Source of the DNA: Candidatus Babelota bacterium
GTDB lineage: Bacteria; Babelota; Babeliae; Babelales; Vermiphilaceae
Direction of reading: 5' to 3'
Length of the DNA: 64,000 nucleotides
NCBI GenBank assembly: GCA_026388985.1
Contig: JAPLIS010000019.1
Coordinates: 1 to 64,000 of the forward strand
The notes under the pieces are model-generated. The model saw nothing but the letters and a program-made list of their open reading frames with translations, had not been told where the DNA came from and did no database searches. Made by a program: the position numbers and the translations under genes. Below, piece by piece: positions 34,355 to 42,711 of the stretch. How positions within the stretch are numbered: position 1 is the stretch's first letter; each line of letters begins with the position of its first letter.

Positions 34355-35842
34355 TTAGGCGCTTTTTGCCATCATAAACTGTTCAATTTTTGATTCAATA
34401 GCTCTAAAATTATTGAACTTATTCTTTTGAATCCATGATAATATCTTCTCTTGCGGCATTATTCTTGCAATCGGTAAAACCTTACTGTTTTTTGCAACAT
34501 GAAGCGCGTGATCAATCAGCAATTGTGGCATTGGCATAGGGAAGTTAATAGTATCAAATCTACTTTCTAATGCGAGATCTTTAATATCTTCATTGCTTGC
34601 TACAAAAATAAGCATTGGTGGCAATGCGATATCGATACCGGTGCCATCCATACGAGATCCAAAGTAGCTGGTAGATAGCTTTGATTGATTGCCATTAAAT
34701 ACGCGCTTTGCCGCGCTTACCATATCAGGGCTGTTAAGCCACGTAGCTTCATCCATAAATACAATAGACCCTCTTTTTTTACCCAGCAGTTGATTGCGCA
34801 GTACTCGTAGCATTGAGCCCGGTTGGGTTCTGTTGCCTTCTAATTCATCAGCTGAAGTAATAATTAAATCATTAAAGCAAACGGTATCAGGCAGTAGCTC
34901 TTGGAACCATTGTGCAAGTGTACGGACAAAATGAGTTTTTCCAATACCTCCTGGTCCATGTAAGTAGATATAGCGAGACGATAGTGCAGTATCACCAGTT
35001 AAGGCAAGAACAAATTTGGCAGTGTTGATTTTTAATAATCTGCATGCTTGCCCATCTGATTGATCATTATACTGAGCAAAGAAGGTATCTATTCTTGTAT
35101 TGAGTTCCTCTATTACTTCATGTATTTTGTGTGGATTAATTGGCATAGGTATTGGCGGTTGATAGGTGGTAAGGCCAAGAGAAAATTCAAGAAAGTTCAT
35201 TGCGTTGCGTTGCTCAGCTTCATTTTGCCGAGCTACGGTAAATTTTTCAATAATTATGGGCCATAATTCTTTAGAAATAAAGCATTGGTTTGTAGCAAAA
35301 AGCAATTCTAGAGCATTAAGGGGGTGCGCTGGTGGATAGGCTATATTAACACCTGATCTGATTATGCCACGGAACTCATAGACAGCGTTTATACAGGTAG
35401 AAAATATGCTGATACTGCCACCCATTGATTCTTTGCCTACTAATTCAATGGTTGCTAGTGTTGCTAAGGTAAGCAATGAAAGTATACCAACTGTTTCACG
35501 GGCAGGTTGCATAATAACCCAGTGTCGTGTTTTTTGTAGTTGTTCAATGCAGGCATTGGTGAATTCTTTTTGTACTGCTTTAATCTGATCGGCGTCTAAA
35601 TCTGGTAACGAACTGGTATTAATGTGATCGTTTTGAAATACGTTTCTATCACAGCTTAATCTAATCATAAGATCTTTATACTGTTCATGGATTTTTGTCT
35701 GATCAAAGGCGTCACGATAATTAATGCGCATCAATGGATCTTTAGATTCTTCAGTATGCTCCCGAGCAAAACTTGCTGTTGGGGTTACGCATGTAGCCAT
35801 TAACATGATTAACAAGAAAGATTTTTTTTTAACATTATTCAT
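34355..35842 (-). CDS. AAA+ ATPase with a signal peptide and a membrane segment
   Basis: A protein of about 495 aa. The N-terminus MNNVKKKSFLLIMLMATCVT continues to a likely cleavage site near ASFAREH. A helical region is followed by a hydrophobic segment (GILSLLTLATLATIELV, about 123-140). The AAA+ domain (about 280-490) has Walker A YLHGPGGIGKTHFVRTLA, Walker B GSIVFMDEATWL and a sensor-like LIFVASNED. It resembles ClpA/FtsH-type AAA+ modules only in the core. An exported or periplasm-facing ATPase is unexpected because ATP is not found there in free-living bacteria. No protease domain is fused. ATG at 35842 preferred; the ribosome binding site is poor. Confidence 0.72.
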   Translation of the reverse strand: MNNVKKKSFLLIMLMATCVTPTASFAREHTEESKDPLMRINYRDAFDQTKIHEQYKDLMIRLSCDRNVFQNDHINTSSLPDLDADQIKAVQKEFTNACIEQLQKTRHWVIMQPARETVGILSLLTLATLATIELVGKESMGGSISIFSTCINAVYEFRGIIRSGVNIAYPPAHPLNALELLFATNQCFISKELWPIIIEKFTVARQNEAEQRNAMNFLEFSLGLTTYQPPIPMPINPHKIHEVIEELNTRIDTFFAQYNDQSDGQACRLLKINTAKFVLALTGDTALSSRYIYLHGPGGIGKTHFVRTLAQWFQELLPDTVCFNDLIITSADELEGNRTQPGSMLRVLRNQLLGKKRGSIVFMDEATWLNSPDMVSAAKRVFNGNQSKLSTSYFGSRMDGTGIDIALPPMLIFVASNEDIKDLALESRFDTINFPMPMPQLLIDHALHVAKNSKVLPIARIMPQEKILSWIQKNKFNNFRAIESKIEQFMMAKSA

Positions 35843-35904
35843 GAGCAACTTTCATAGTATTATTTTGCGTTATATTTTCTGCATTCTAGTTTCAGCACAT
35901 TAAA

Positions 35905-35954
35905 GCTTGAATAGTATGTTACAATTACAGTATATAATAAGAGATAAAAATAGG
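35905..35954 (+). promoter_or_regulatory. Putative promoter of the MazG-like gene
   Basis: TTGAAT at 35908-35913 and TATAAT at 35933-35938 (19-nt spacing). The stretch is closely similar to 31900-31950 ahead of the HEPN/MNT module, suggesting a shared or copied control element. Confidence 0.45.
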
Positions 35955-35973
35955 TAGCATAAAGGGGAGCACT

Positions 35974-36378
35974 ATGACCATTACGCGTCGATTTAAAATA
36001 GATAAATTAGTTCGCGATAAAAATAAAGAGCGGTTATTGGATCAACAGGTGATTGCATTCAATAGGGTTATGGAAGCACCTGAATACATGGAGCGTCTTA
36101 AAGATAAGCTGTTGGAAGAGGCGCAAGAAGTAATAAGTGCGCAAACAACAGATGATTATATTTCAGAATTTGCGGATGTTTTAGAAGTTATTCATGCACT
36201 TGCCGCTACCCTTAATATATCTTATGAGCAGATCGAGCAAAAAAGGTTGAAAATAAAGGCTGAAAAAGGTTGCTTTGAAGGGAGAATATATTCTTCTTAT
36301 GCTGAGGTTGATGCAGAAAATGAAAAAGGCATAGAATATTTTCTTAAGCAACCAGATAAATATCCTGAAATAGAATAA
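35974..36378 (+). CDS. MazG-like NTP pyrophosphatase-fold protein
   Basis: A 134-aa all-alpha NTP pyrophosphohydrolase-like protein. It starts FKIDKLVRDKNKERLLDQ and has the metal-binding pattern KLLEEAQEVISAQTTDDYIS then EFADVLEVIHALA (ExxE...ExxD), as in the phosphoribosyl-ATP pyrophosphohydrolase-like and MazG families. Such enzymes remove non-canonical NTPs. GGGGAG lies before the ATG. A second, related copy is at 38818-39213, next to CPT-like kinases. No export signal. Confidence 0.75.
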   Translation: MTITRRFKIDKLVRDKNKERLLDQQVIAFNRVMEAPEYMERLKDKLLEEAQEVISAQTTDDYISEFADVLEVIHALAATLNISYEQIEQKRLKIKAEKGCFEGRIYSSYAEVDAENEKGIEYFLKQPDKYPEIE

Positions 36379-36482
36379 AGGTATAAAGATAGAAGTTTTG
36401 TGTAAAGCTGGTTAAGTAAGCAATCAAGTATTATTTTTGCACTTTTTGACCCAGCTTTAACTGATTGTTGTTGATTAAAAAT

Positions 36483-36812
36483 CTATTTTTTAGAAGTTCT
36501 TTTATGTGTTGTTTTTGCTTCCTGAACGCTGATTAAGTTCATAGTAACTTTTTTCCCCAATATTGAAGCAGCTCTATCTAAAGTCAAAAGAGTAACCGAA
36601 TAATTTTCCGGATCTAACAGTCTCTGCAAGCCTGACCTGCTAGTTTTAAGTTGTTTGGCCATTTCAGTTTGGGTGATATGTTGCTTGATCATATACTCTT
36701 TTAGGTTTCTAGCAATAACAGCTTTAACGGCAGCAACATTAATTTCTTCAAGCATTCCTTCACTTTCAAGAAAATTCTCAAAGCTTGATCCAATGTGTTG
36801 ATTTTTTTTCAT
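36483..36812 (-). CDS. HigA-like antitoxin (XRE-type HTH)
   Basis: A 109-aa protein with an XRE helix-turn-helix: MIKQHITQTEMAKQLKTSRS then GLQRLLDP (about 41-68). It is preceded by an N-terminal helix and followed by a basic tail (KTTHKRTSKK). It lies 7 nt after the HigB-like gene on the same strand; the toxin-first order is typical of higBA systems. It should neutralise the toxin and repress the operon, most likely through the palindrome at 37191-37208. Confidence 0.82.
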   Translation of the reverse strand: MKKNQHIGSSFENFLESEGMLEEINVAAVKAVIARNLKEYMIKQHITQTEMAKQLKTSRSGLQRLLDPENYSVTLLTLDRAASILGKKVTMNLISVQEAKTTHKRTSKK

Positions 36813-36819
36813 GATATTC

Positions 36820-37158
36820 CTATAGTTTTTTTGCTCTTTTTATAGCAAGAACAAGGTCGTTTTTAGGCGTTTTTTGTGTTTTTTTTATAAATCCATGAAG
36901 TAATACTATTGAGCCATCATGGAATACAAATAATACACGTGAAATGCGATTGTCTAATCTGCTTCTAATTTCCCATAATCCATTTCCTAGCGGAGATACT
37001 AACGGATATCCTATTGGCCAATCCATCTGAATTATTCTTATATCTCTACCAATTATTTTTCGATCATCATGAGACAGTTCTAATAGCCATTCACGAACAG
37101 GCTCATTGTCTGATTCTTCTTTATAAAAGAACACGGGAATTGTTTTTATTATTTCCAT
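36820..37158 (-). CDS. HigB-like toxin (RelE superfamily, Gp49-type)
   Basis: A 112-aa protein of the phage-derived Gp49/HigB group: VREWLLELSHDDRKIIGRDI, WPIGYPLVSPLGNGLWEIRS, RISRVLFVFHDGSIVLLHGF and IKKTQKTP. These are the standard strands and the basic helix of ribosome-dependent mRNA endonucleases. The HigA-like gene follows directly. I use the ATG at 37158, not the TTG one codon upstream. Confidence 0.85.
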   Translation of the reverse strand: MEIIKTIPVFFYKEESDNEPVREWLLELSHDDRKIIGRDIRIIQMDWPIGYPLVSPLGNGLWEIRSRLDNRISRVLFVFHDGSIVLLHGFIKKTQKTPKNDLVLAIKRAKKL

Positions 37159-37182
37159 CAAGTTACTTTCTTTTTATAGACT

Positions 37183-37208
37183 ATTATAATTGTACCAAAA
37201 TTGGTACA
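37183..37208 (-). promoter_or_regulatory. Promoter with operator palindrome of the higBA module
   Basis: TGTACCAAAATTGGTACA (37191-37208) is a perfect inverted repeat (8-bp arms, 2-bp centre). A minus-strand TATAAT (complement of 37183-37188) lies right beside it, about 25 nt before the toxin start. An operator overlapping the promoter is the expected place for HigA autorepression. Confidence 0.6.
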
Positions 37209-37377
37209 GGCAAGTCAAGCATTTCCCCTGATAGCTATTTCAATTAGTAGCAATTTTCATTCAATAGTCGTCATATCCTATAGCATAATCCCTCATTTGC
37301 CAGACTCAAATGCTTTTACATGGTCGTGTTTTTTGCGGTTTATAGTACAATAAAATACATAGACGTTAGGATTAAAT

Positions 37378-37875
37378 ATGAAAAAGATAATAAAAATTAT
37401 GATCTTTGGCCGTCCAGGCGGTGGCAAATCAACCTTTGCTTATGCATTACATAAGCGTACAGGGATCCCTTTGCATCACTTAGATAAGCATTTTTATGAA
37501 TCTAATTGGGTGCAGCGGGATTATCAAATACAGCAATCAATGGTGCAGCAAGAGGCGTGGATTATTGATGGCAATAGCACGAAATCATTAGAGATAAGTT
37601 ATAAGCATGCAGATGTAGTGATATATTTTAACTATCCACGGCATATATGTTATTGGCGGATGTTTAAAAGATGGTTAAGAAAAAATAAGGCAATTGATGA
37701 CCGTGCAGCTGGATGTACTGAAACTATTAATTGGGGGCTGTTGAGCTATATGTGGAGCTTTGAAAATCGAGTCAAAGATTCAGTTGCAGCATTAAAAAAT
37801 GCATACCCATATGTTGTTTTTCATGAAGTACATTCGGATGCAGAGCTGAAGAAATTATACACGAATTTAGATTGA
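37378..37875 (+). CDS. P-loop kinase, FlaR/topology-modulation-protein type
   Basis: A 165-aa adenylate-kinase-like P-loop protein. Walker A is IFGRPGGGKSTFAYALHKRT, followed by GIPLHHLDKHFYESNW and EAWIIDGNSTKSLEIS. The pattern LDxxxxxxxW...WIIDGN and the later R-rich CYWRMFKRWLR are typical of proteins annotated as topology modulation protein (FlaR). Substrate unknown; probably a small-molecule or nucleotide kinase in the cytosol. It converges with the CPT-like gene, 6 nt apart. Confidence 0.75.
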   Translation: MKKIIKIMIFGRPGGGKSTFAYALHKRTGIPLHHLDKHFYESNWVQRDYQIQQSMVQQEAWIIDGNSTKSLEISYKHADVVIYFNYPRHICYWRMFKRWLRKNKAIDDRAAGCTETINWGLLSYMWSFENRVKDSVAALKNAYPYVVFHEVHSDAELKKLYTNLD

Positions 37876-37881
37876 TAGCGT

Positions 37882-38802
37882 TTAATCTAAATACCGTTTT
37901 ATTATTTCAGCACATTCCTCTGATGAATAAAGTGCTTTATTTAAAATGAGATCCCATGGTTTTTTGGGCACCAGTACTATTTCTTCAAGTCTATCAAGTT
38001 GAAACTGTTCAATAAATTCTAGCGCAAAAAGCTTAGCCTTTTGCCGTTCTTCTATAGCTTCTTTTTCTGTTAACTGCCATTCTGTTTGTATGCAAAATTC
38101 TATTTCTTGCTGGGATAAGCAAAGCACTTGTTTTATGCTATTTGTTTGTATGCGATCAACAACTGTCTCATATTCGAATTCTTCTAGTTTATATATATCG
38201 TTAAACTGCGAGACCGACTGGAATATATTTCTTTTTTCTGCTTCAATGCCAGATTTGTTCCGCTTGGCAACATGGTTTACTATCACATCAAGAGGGCAAT
38301 AAACTAACACTTTGATTAATTTGTCGCACTTTAATGCAGAAAAATCACGTTCATATTTATCATCAGATTGAACAATATCAACAATAAGATTGGTACCATT
38401 TTGTGAAGCTGTTTTAACATAGTGCAAAAGAGCATCAAAACTTAGCTGATTACGTATGTCCATAGGGCCTGCTTTGATGAGAGGATCTTCAATATACGCA
38501 TATGTTTCAACATAGTCACCATGCACAAAAGCATATGTATTGCCATATATTTTTTGTAATTCTTTGGTAATTGATGTTTTACCCGCAGACGATGTACCGT
38601 TAAGGATAACAATAGTACCATCAGCGTGCGTGGTTGATGGCATTGCAAGAATAGAGCATAGGGCGATGGTAAGGGCTATGCGTAGTATGCGTGTTGACGT
38701 AAAGCGTTGGATTTGTTTTTGCATAGTATTCATAGTTAATTGTGCTTGAAAGTGTTTATTAGGTTGTCTCATATAAAAAAATGATTTCTGGGCAAATGCC
38801 AT
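37882..38802 (-). CDS. CPT-like P-loop kinase with N-terminal export signal
   Basis: A protein of up to 306 aa. After a basic stretch there is a hydrophobic signal (ILRIALTIALCSILA) and then the kinase: Walker A TIVILNGTSSAGKTSITKEL, AFVHGDYVETYAYIE and NGTNLIVDIVQSDDKYERDF. A long C-terminal extension (about 240-306) is not shared with the other CPT-like proteins here. Starts at 38733 or 38724 would leave a more compact signal peptide; the ATG at 38802 has AGGGG 7 nt upstream, so I keep it. Substrate unknown. The MazG-like gene lies 15 nt upstream on the same strand, forming a probable operon with the next CPT-like gene. Confidence 0.72.
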   Translation of the reverse strand: MAFAQKSFFYMRQPNKHFQAQLTMNTMQKQIQRFTSTRILRIALTIALCSILAMPSTTHADGTIVILNGTSSAGKTSITKELQKIYGNTYAFVHGDYVETYAYIEDPLIKAGPMDIRNQLSFDALLHYVKTASQNGTNLIVDIVQSDDKYERDFSALKCDKLIKVLVYCPLDVIVNHVAKRNKSGIEAEKRNIFQSVSQFNDIYKLEEFEYETVVDRIQTNSIKQVLCLSQQEIEFCIQTEWQLTEKEAIEERQKAKLFALEFIEQFQLDRLEEIVLVPKKPWDLILNKALYSSEECAEIIKRYLD

Positions 38803-38817
38803 TTTGCGCCCCTATCA

Positions 38818-39213
38818 TTACTCGGTAATTTCTGGATATTTCTCTGGACTAGCTAAACAATATTTTTCACCAAAACTATCTGCTTCATGTTGCGCAATAG
38901 ATACAAATTGTCGCTCAAAAAAGCCGCCTCGCTCTGCTCGTTTTTTTTCCTGAACAGCGATTACTTCAGTTGTTGTAATGCCATGCAAAGCATACCAAGC
39001 ATCAAGAACTTCCAGCACATCAGCACATTCGTTTATGATTTCTTGTCTGTTGGTAGCAGCAACTATTTCCTGCGCCTCTTCAATTAACTTATCTTTTAAT
39101 TGCTTTGCATATTCTGCGTCATTTAATGGTTGCACATGAATAATCGACCCCATAGCTTCCATTAATTGTGGCGCTTTATCCCGCCACAGCTTATTTTGAT
39201 AAAAAGTTCTCAT
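38818..39213 (-). CDS. MazG-like NTP pyrophosphatase-fold protein
   Basis: A 131-aa paralogue of the protein at 35974-36378: it starts FYQNKLWRDKAPQLMEAMGS and has KLIEEAQEIVAATNRQEIIN then ECADVLEVLDAW (metal-binding Glu and Asp residues kept). It sits between two CPT-like kinase genes, 5 nt and 15 nt from its neighbours, so it is probably co-transcribed with them. A kinase beside a nucleotide-cleaning enzyme suggests linked nucleotide or nucleoside metabolism, but no substrate can be named. Confidence 0.75.
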   Translation of the reverse strand: MRTFYQNKLWRDKAPQLMEAMGSIIHVQPLNDAEYAKQLKDKLIEEAQEIVAATNRQEIINECADVLEVLDAWYALHGITTTEVIAVQEKKRAERGGFFERQFVSIAQHEADSFGEKYCLASPEKYPEITE

Positions 39214-39218
39214 AATTA

Positions 39219-39887
39219 TTAACCTTTAATCAGCTTCATTAATTGTTCCGCTATTTCACGCGCAGTATGGGTGCCACTGTTTACGGTTAAATCATATTTT
39301 TTATCACCATAAACGGTAGCATAATGGCTCCGTGCATGCCCCATTGGTGATGTTGCCCGAGCTTGCTCCCTTTGCTCAAGAATTTCAAGAGGTATCTCTA
39401 CTGCTACATAATACGTTTTAATATCCGCGCATTGATTTTCAAGATCTTTTAGCCATTTGTGGTCATAGGCAATGTAATCAACAATGATGTTGCAACCAGT
39501 ACGAGCATATGCGGCAATGGCACTATTCATGGCATAAGCAACTTTTTCTCCTTGTTGCCCCACATGCAGAGTAATAATTTTATTACCAGCGCTATCTTGC
39601 GATTCTGCAACCCATCGAATAGGATTTGGTGATTGCCAAAAACTCATATTTTCTGGAGTGATATCTGGCATTGGTTGGTCAAATAAATTATCTATGCCCA
39701 ATTTTATCCATAAGTTTGGCATCATAAGAGCCTGGAACTCTTTTTGAATAGAGCTTTTTCCTGAGCCCGATGGACCATTAAGTATGATTATTGTTCCCGA
39801 TTGTGGCTTATTGTATTGCTTTAAAAGCCCAACAACTCCAGACGCAAAAAGATAGCCTAGAACGACACCTATTATCATTTTTTTCAT
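39219..39887 (-). CDS. CPT-like P-loop kinase with N-terminal anchor (copy A)
   Basis: A 222-aa protein. The N-terminal hydrophobic segment (IIGVVLGYLFASGVVGLL) is a signal anchor or signal peptide. The kinase has Walker A TIIILNGPSGSGKSSIQKEF, WIKLGIDNLFDQPMP, TGCNIIVDYIAYDHKWLKD and IPLEILEQREQARATSPMGH (the lid Arg residues). It differs from copy B at 45081-45749 at only 12 of 222 positions by my count. Family members phosphorylate small molecules; the substrate is unknown. The start lies 5 nt from the end of the acetyltransferase gene upstream, suggesting an operon HIT, acetyltransferase, CPT-like, MazG-like, CPT-like. Confidence 0.78.
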   Translation of the reverse strand: MKKMIIGVVLGYLFASGVVGLLKQYNKPQSGTIIILNGPSGSGKSSIQKEFQALMMPNLWIKLGIDNLFDQPMPDITPENMSFWQSPNPIRWVAESQDSAGNKIITLHVGQQGEKVAYAMNSAIAAYARTGCNIIVDYIAYDHKWLKDLENQCADIKTYYVAVEIPLEILEQREQARATSPMGHARSHYATVYGDKKYDLTVNSGTHTAREIAEQLMKLIKG

Positions 39888-39891
39888 ATTT

Positions 39892-40752
39892 TTATCCTTT
39901 ATTTAGTGAAATCAAACGTTCAGCTGTTTTTTGCACTATATCCGAATGCTCTACTTTGTATTCCATAAAAACCCAATGATCTTTAATTATTTTCATATGT
40001 GGCTCTTCTATTGGATTGGCATCTTTCATGAATCCCCATGAGCGGTAAGCTCTCAGTGCATTATTATTGGTTATTCGTGTAGATAAAAAAATACGCTTTA
40101 TGCTTGGGTTAATAGTAAAAATTGAGCTCATAAGCAGTTTGCCAAGCCCGCTATTTTGAGCGGATGGCACAATACCGATGCCAGTCACCTTAATGTCATC
40201 ATGCGCATATTCAGGGGAAACAGAAAAATTAATATATCCAAGCGGCTCGGCAGTAGCTTGATTTTTGGCCACCACAAAAAAATATACATCGTTTATAAAC
40301 GGCTTAAGTATGTCGGGGCCGTACTTACTAAAGTCCATTTCATGCATTTGTTTTAAACTTAATTTAATGGTACCTTCAACCGCTTGCCAATCAACATTTT
40401 CTATGCCATTTTGGAAAAAAGGAATATAGTGCTGCAGGTACTCATCCTGTTTTACCGCCTCAGGATGTGCCTGTAAAAATTGAAGCTCAACTGCAGCAAA
40501 AGCTTGAGACGCAATTTCAGCAATACTTTTCATACCTGTTGCGTACTCTGGAGATAGTATGCTTGTTTGTATCCATTCCAAGATAACAGGCTTGCCCAAC
40601 TTATCTTGGACTAAAAATGCACCCGATGTTTTAACTTGGTTGCTCATTGCTTGAACTCCTTCGTTTTTTCTCATTGTAAAATATAATGCTCCACTACAGA
40701 TTGCCATTATGCATGCTGCGATGACTATATATGTTCTAGTATAATTAGGCAT
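39892..40752 (-). CDS. Membrane-anchored GNAT-type acetyltransferase
   Basis: About 286 aa. The N-terminus YTRTYIVIAACIMAICSGAL is a signal anchor. The GNAT core is in the C-terminal half: FFVVAKNQATAEPLGYINFS, VTGIGIVPSAQNSGLGKLLM (the acetyl-CoA-binding loop, QNSGLGK instead of the usual Q/RxxGxG/A) and NNALRAYRSWGFMKD. It should transfer an acetyl group from acetyl-CoA; target unknown. As with other enzymes here, the anchor would place the catalytic part outside the cytosol. I use the ATG at 40752, which overlaps the end of the HIT gene by 8 nt. Longer in-frame starts would lie inside that gene. Confidence 0.75.
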   Translation of the reverse strand: MPNYTRTYIVIAACIMAICSGALYFTMRKNEGVQAMSNQVKTSGAFLVQDKLGKPVILEWIQTSILSPEYATGMKSIAEIASQAFAAVELQFLQAHPEAVKQDEYLQHYIPFFQNGIENVDWQAVEGTIKLSLKQMHEMDFSKYGPDILKPFINDVYFFVVAKNQATAEPLGYINFSVSPEYAHDDIKVTGIGIVPSAQNSGLGKLLMSSIFTINPSIKRIFLSTRITNNNALRAYRSWGFMKDANPIEEPHMKIIKDHWVFMEYKVEHSDIVQKTAERLISLNKG

Positions 40753-41245
40753 ATTCTTCTTCATCATCTTCAGAATCAGACCAGTAGCAAGGATTTTGGA
40801 GTGTTTTTGCCAATTTTTGTAAATCATCCATTGGTATCTGAGGCCCAGGTTGAGTTGTTATGTATCCTTCATATTTTTCAAAAAATACATGATTTGGGGG
40901 TGTTATTGTTTTAAATTTTTTACCAAGACCATGCAATGGATAAAGAGTGATATATAGATGATCAATGTTCATGCCATCTGCAACCATGGCTACTCGTTTA
41001 ACTTCAAGTTTTTCTTGTAAAAGCTCAGCGACATGCTTGACTGAAGTCATGAAATATTCATACTCCTTATCATCTTCATTGAATACATCAGAATCAATAT
41101 GAGATTTACTCATCACGATGGTTTGCCCGTGGATGGTTGGATTAGGGTCTAAAATAGCAATATTGTCACTATCTTCCCAGATTTTAGCAGCTGCTATTTT
41201 AGCATGAATAATTTTACAAAAAAGGCATTTTTTTTCGCTTGTCAT
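40745..41245 (-). CDS. HIT-family protein with altered histidine triad
   Basis: A 166-aa HIT-fold protein: KKCLFCKIIHAKIAAAKIWE, then NIAILDPNPTIHGQTIVMSK (the conserved N-terminal strand set with the HG motif). The triad region reads MNIDHLYITLYPLHG where hydrolases have HxHxHxx: the first His is kept, the second (the nucleophile) is Tyr and the third is Thr. Nucleotide hydrolase activity is therefore doubtful. Two Cys near the N-terminus (CLFC) may bind zinc. The tail is very acidic (SDSEDDEEEYA). A GGATGATC sequence precedes the ATG. Its promoter seems to be the copied segment at 41273-41362. Confidence 0.8.
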   Translation of the reverse strand: MTSEKKCLFCKIIHAKIAAAKIWEDSDNIAILDPNPTIHGQTIVMSKSHIDSDVFNEDDKEYEYFMTSVKHVAELLQEKLEVKRVAMVADGMNIDHLYITLYPLHGLGKKFKTITPPNHVFFEKYEGYITTQPGPQIPMDDLQKLAKTLQNPCYWSDSEDDEEEYA

Positions 41246-41272
41246 TGATCATCCAATTATGAGGTTTTTATA

Positions 41273-41362
41273 GGCCCGGCAGTAGTAAAAAACTTCATAC
41301 TCTCTCCTGAATGTATAGGTATCATATAATTCAGTATAGCACATAGCAGTTAATAGTTAACA
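41273..41362 (-). repeat. 90-bp perfect copy of the AAA/nuclease gene start and promoter
   Basis: Identical at every base to 47320-47409. It contains AGGAGAG, the ATG (here at 41297) and the first nine codons of the AAA/nuclease gene plus its upstream region. In this copy the frame runs only 13 codons (start 41297, stop at 41257), ending 11 nt before the HIT start. It is a remnant of a duplication that now sits where the promoter of the HIT operon should be. Confidence 0.9.
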
Positions 41363-41499
41363 TGTTAACATGGCTTATAGGATCATATATTCATATGATG
41401 TTTGATTGCTTTTGTGCAATATCCATATATAATAACTCATATATTTTTACGCCAACCAACGCTAGGAAATAAGTAGCAATAGATGAAAGATTCCTTGTA

Positions 41500-42666
41500 A
41501 TGCATAAAAAATTATGGTTATTAATGGTGCTAGGTATAATTACAGGAGGTTTATTGCATTGGTCGCCTATTATAAAGCCACTGCCGCAACCAACAGGACC
41601 TTATGATATTGGCATTACATCGATGTATTTGGTAGATCAGCTTAGAAATGAGTCTTATTCTGTCCAAGATAAACAGCGTTCTTTAGTTACTCATATCTGG
41701 TATCCATCATCAACACAAGGAAAAGAGCGGTGCGATTATTTGGGGAGTAAAATGCCATTTTTTCAAAAACTATTTGCCTCTTTTTTTTCTATTCCCCAGT
41801 GGATAAGTTCATTACTATGGCGTAATGTGATTACGCATACATATAGCGATGTCCCAATTGCTTCAAGTGTCAGTAGGTATCCGGTTATTCTTTTTTCTCA
41901 TGGATTGGGGGGTATGCCTAGTGATAGCTATATGACAATCGTAGAAAACATAGTCAGTTATGGGTATATTGTTATTGGTATAGATCACCCCTATTTTAAT
42001 CTAATAACCCGTTATTCTGATGGTAAAATTATAAGTTCGACAGAGTTAACTTCTCAATTTCAGCATATGAATGTGCAAGAACAGTATGCTTTTCAAAGCA
42101 AAGCAATTGATGTTTACATTGATGATATGCGGTTTGTTATCGATCAAGTAGCGTTATTGAACAATAATGAAAACAGTATGTTTTATAATCGTTTTGATTG
42201 TAATAAAATTGGCGTTATGGGGCATTCTGCTGGAGGCACGGCGGCAATAGAATGTTGCCGTAGAGATAAGCGATGCAAGGTAGCGATTGATCTTGATGGC
42301 TGGTATGATCATGTCATTGGCAATGAGCCTATTGAGCAGCCATTATTGTTGATGTTTGGCTCCAAAAGCTTAAAAGTTTCAGAACCAACCGTAGATTATT
42401 TAGCCAAAAAAGAGATGAGTCGGGAGCAGTATTATGCACGGGCATGCAATCGTGCTGATCACCGAGAACGGCTTTGTAAAAGTGCTACGTGTGAGATGGT
42501 TATCATTCCCCATGCCTCTCATGGTGATTTTGGCGATGAAATATTGTTAAAATGGCCATTGCGAGGTTGGCGGGATGTAGAAGCATATACAACTCTTTCT
42601 ACCATTAATGGTTATATTCTAAAATTTTTAGCTATCTATTTAAAAGAGAGTAGGTTGAATGGGTAA
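41500..42666 (+). CDS. Exported or anchored PAF-acetylhydrolase-like esterase
   Basis: A 388-aa alpha/beta hydrolase. An N-terminal hydrophobic segment (KLWLLMVLGIITGGLLHW) is followed by PTGPYDIGITSMYLVD, the usual opening of PAF-acetylhydrolase/lipase family proteins. YPVILFSHGLGGMPSDSYMT supplies the oxyanion region, KIGVMGHSAGGTAAIECC the nucleophile Ser (GHSAGG), and VAIDLDGWYD and IPHASHGDF the likely Asp and His. These enzymes cut short acyl chains from phospholipids. An extracytoplasmic phospholipid esterase would suit a bacterium in contact with host membranes. No good ribosome binding site is visible. Confidence 0.78.
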   Translation: MHKKLWLLMVLGIITGGLLHWSPIIKPLPQPTGPYDIGITSMYLVDQLRNESYSVQDKQRSLVTHIWYPSSTQGKERCDYLGSKMPFFQKLFASFFSIPQWISSLLWRNVITHTYSDVPIASSVSRYPVILFSHGLGGMPSDSYMTIVENIVSYGYIVIGIDHPYFNLITRYSDGKIISSTELTSQFQHMNVQEQYAFQSKAIDVYIDDMRFVIDQVALLNNNENSMFYNRFDCNKIGVMGHSAGGTAAIECCRRDKRCKVAIDLDGWYDHVIGNEPIEQPLLLMFGSKSLKVSEPTVDYLAKKEMSREQYYARACNRADHRERLCKSATCEMVIIPHASHGDFGDEILLKWPLRGWRDVEAYTTLSTINGYILKFLAIYLKESRLNG

Positions 42667-42711
42667 GTACTAATTTAGGTATAAAATGAACGTATCAAGA
42701 GAATCCAGGCT

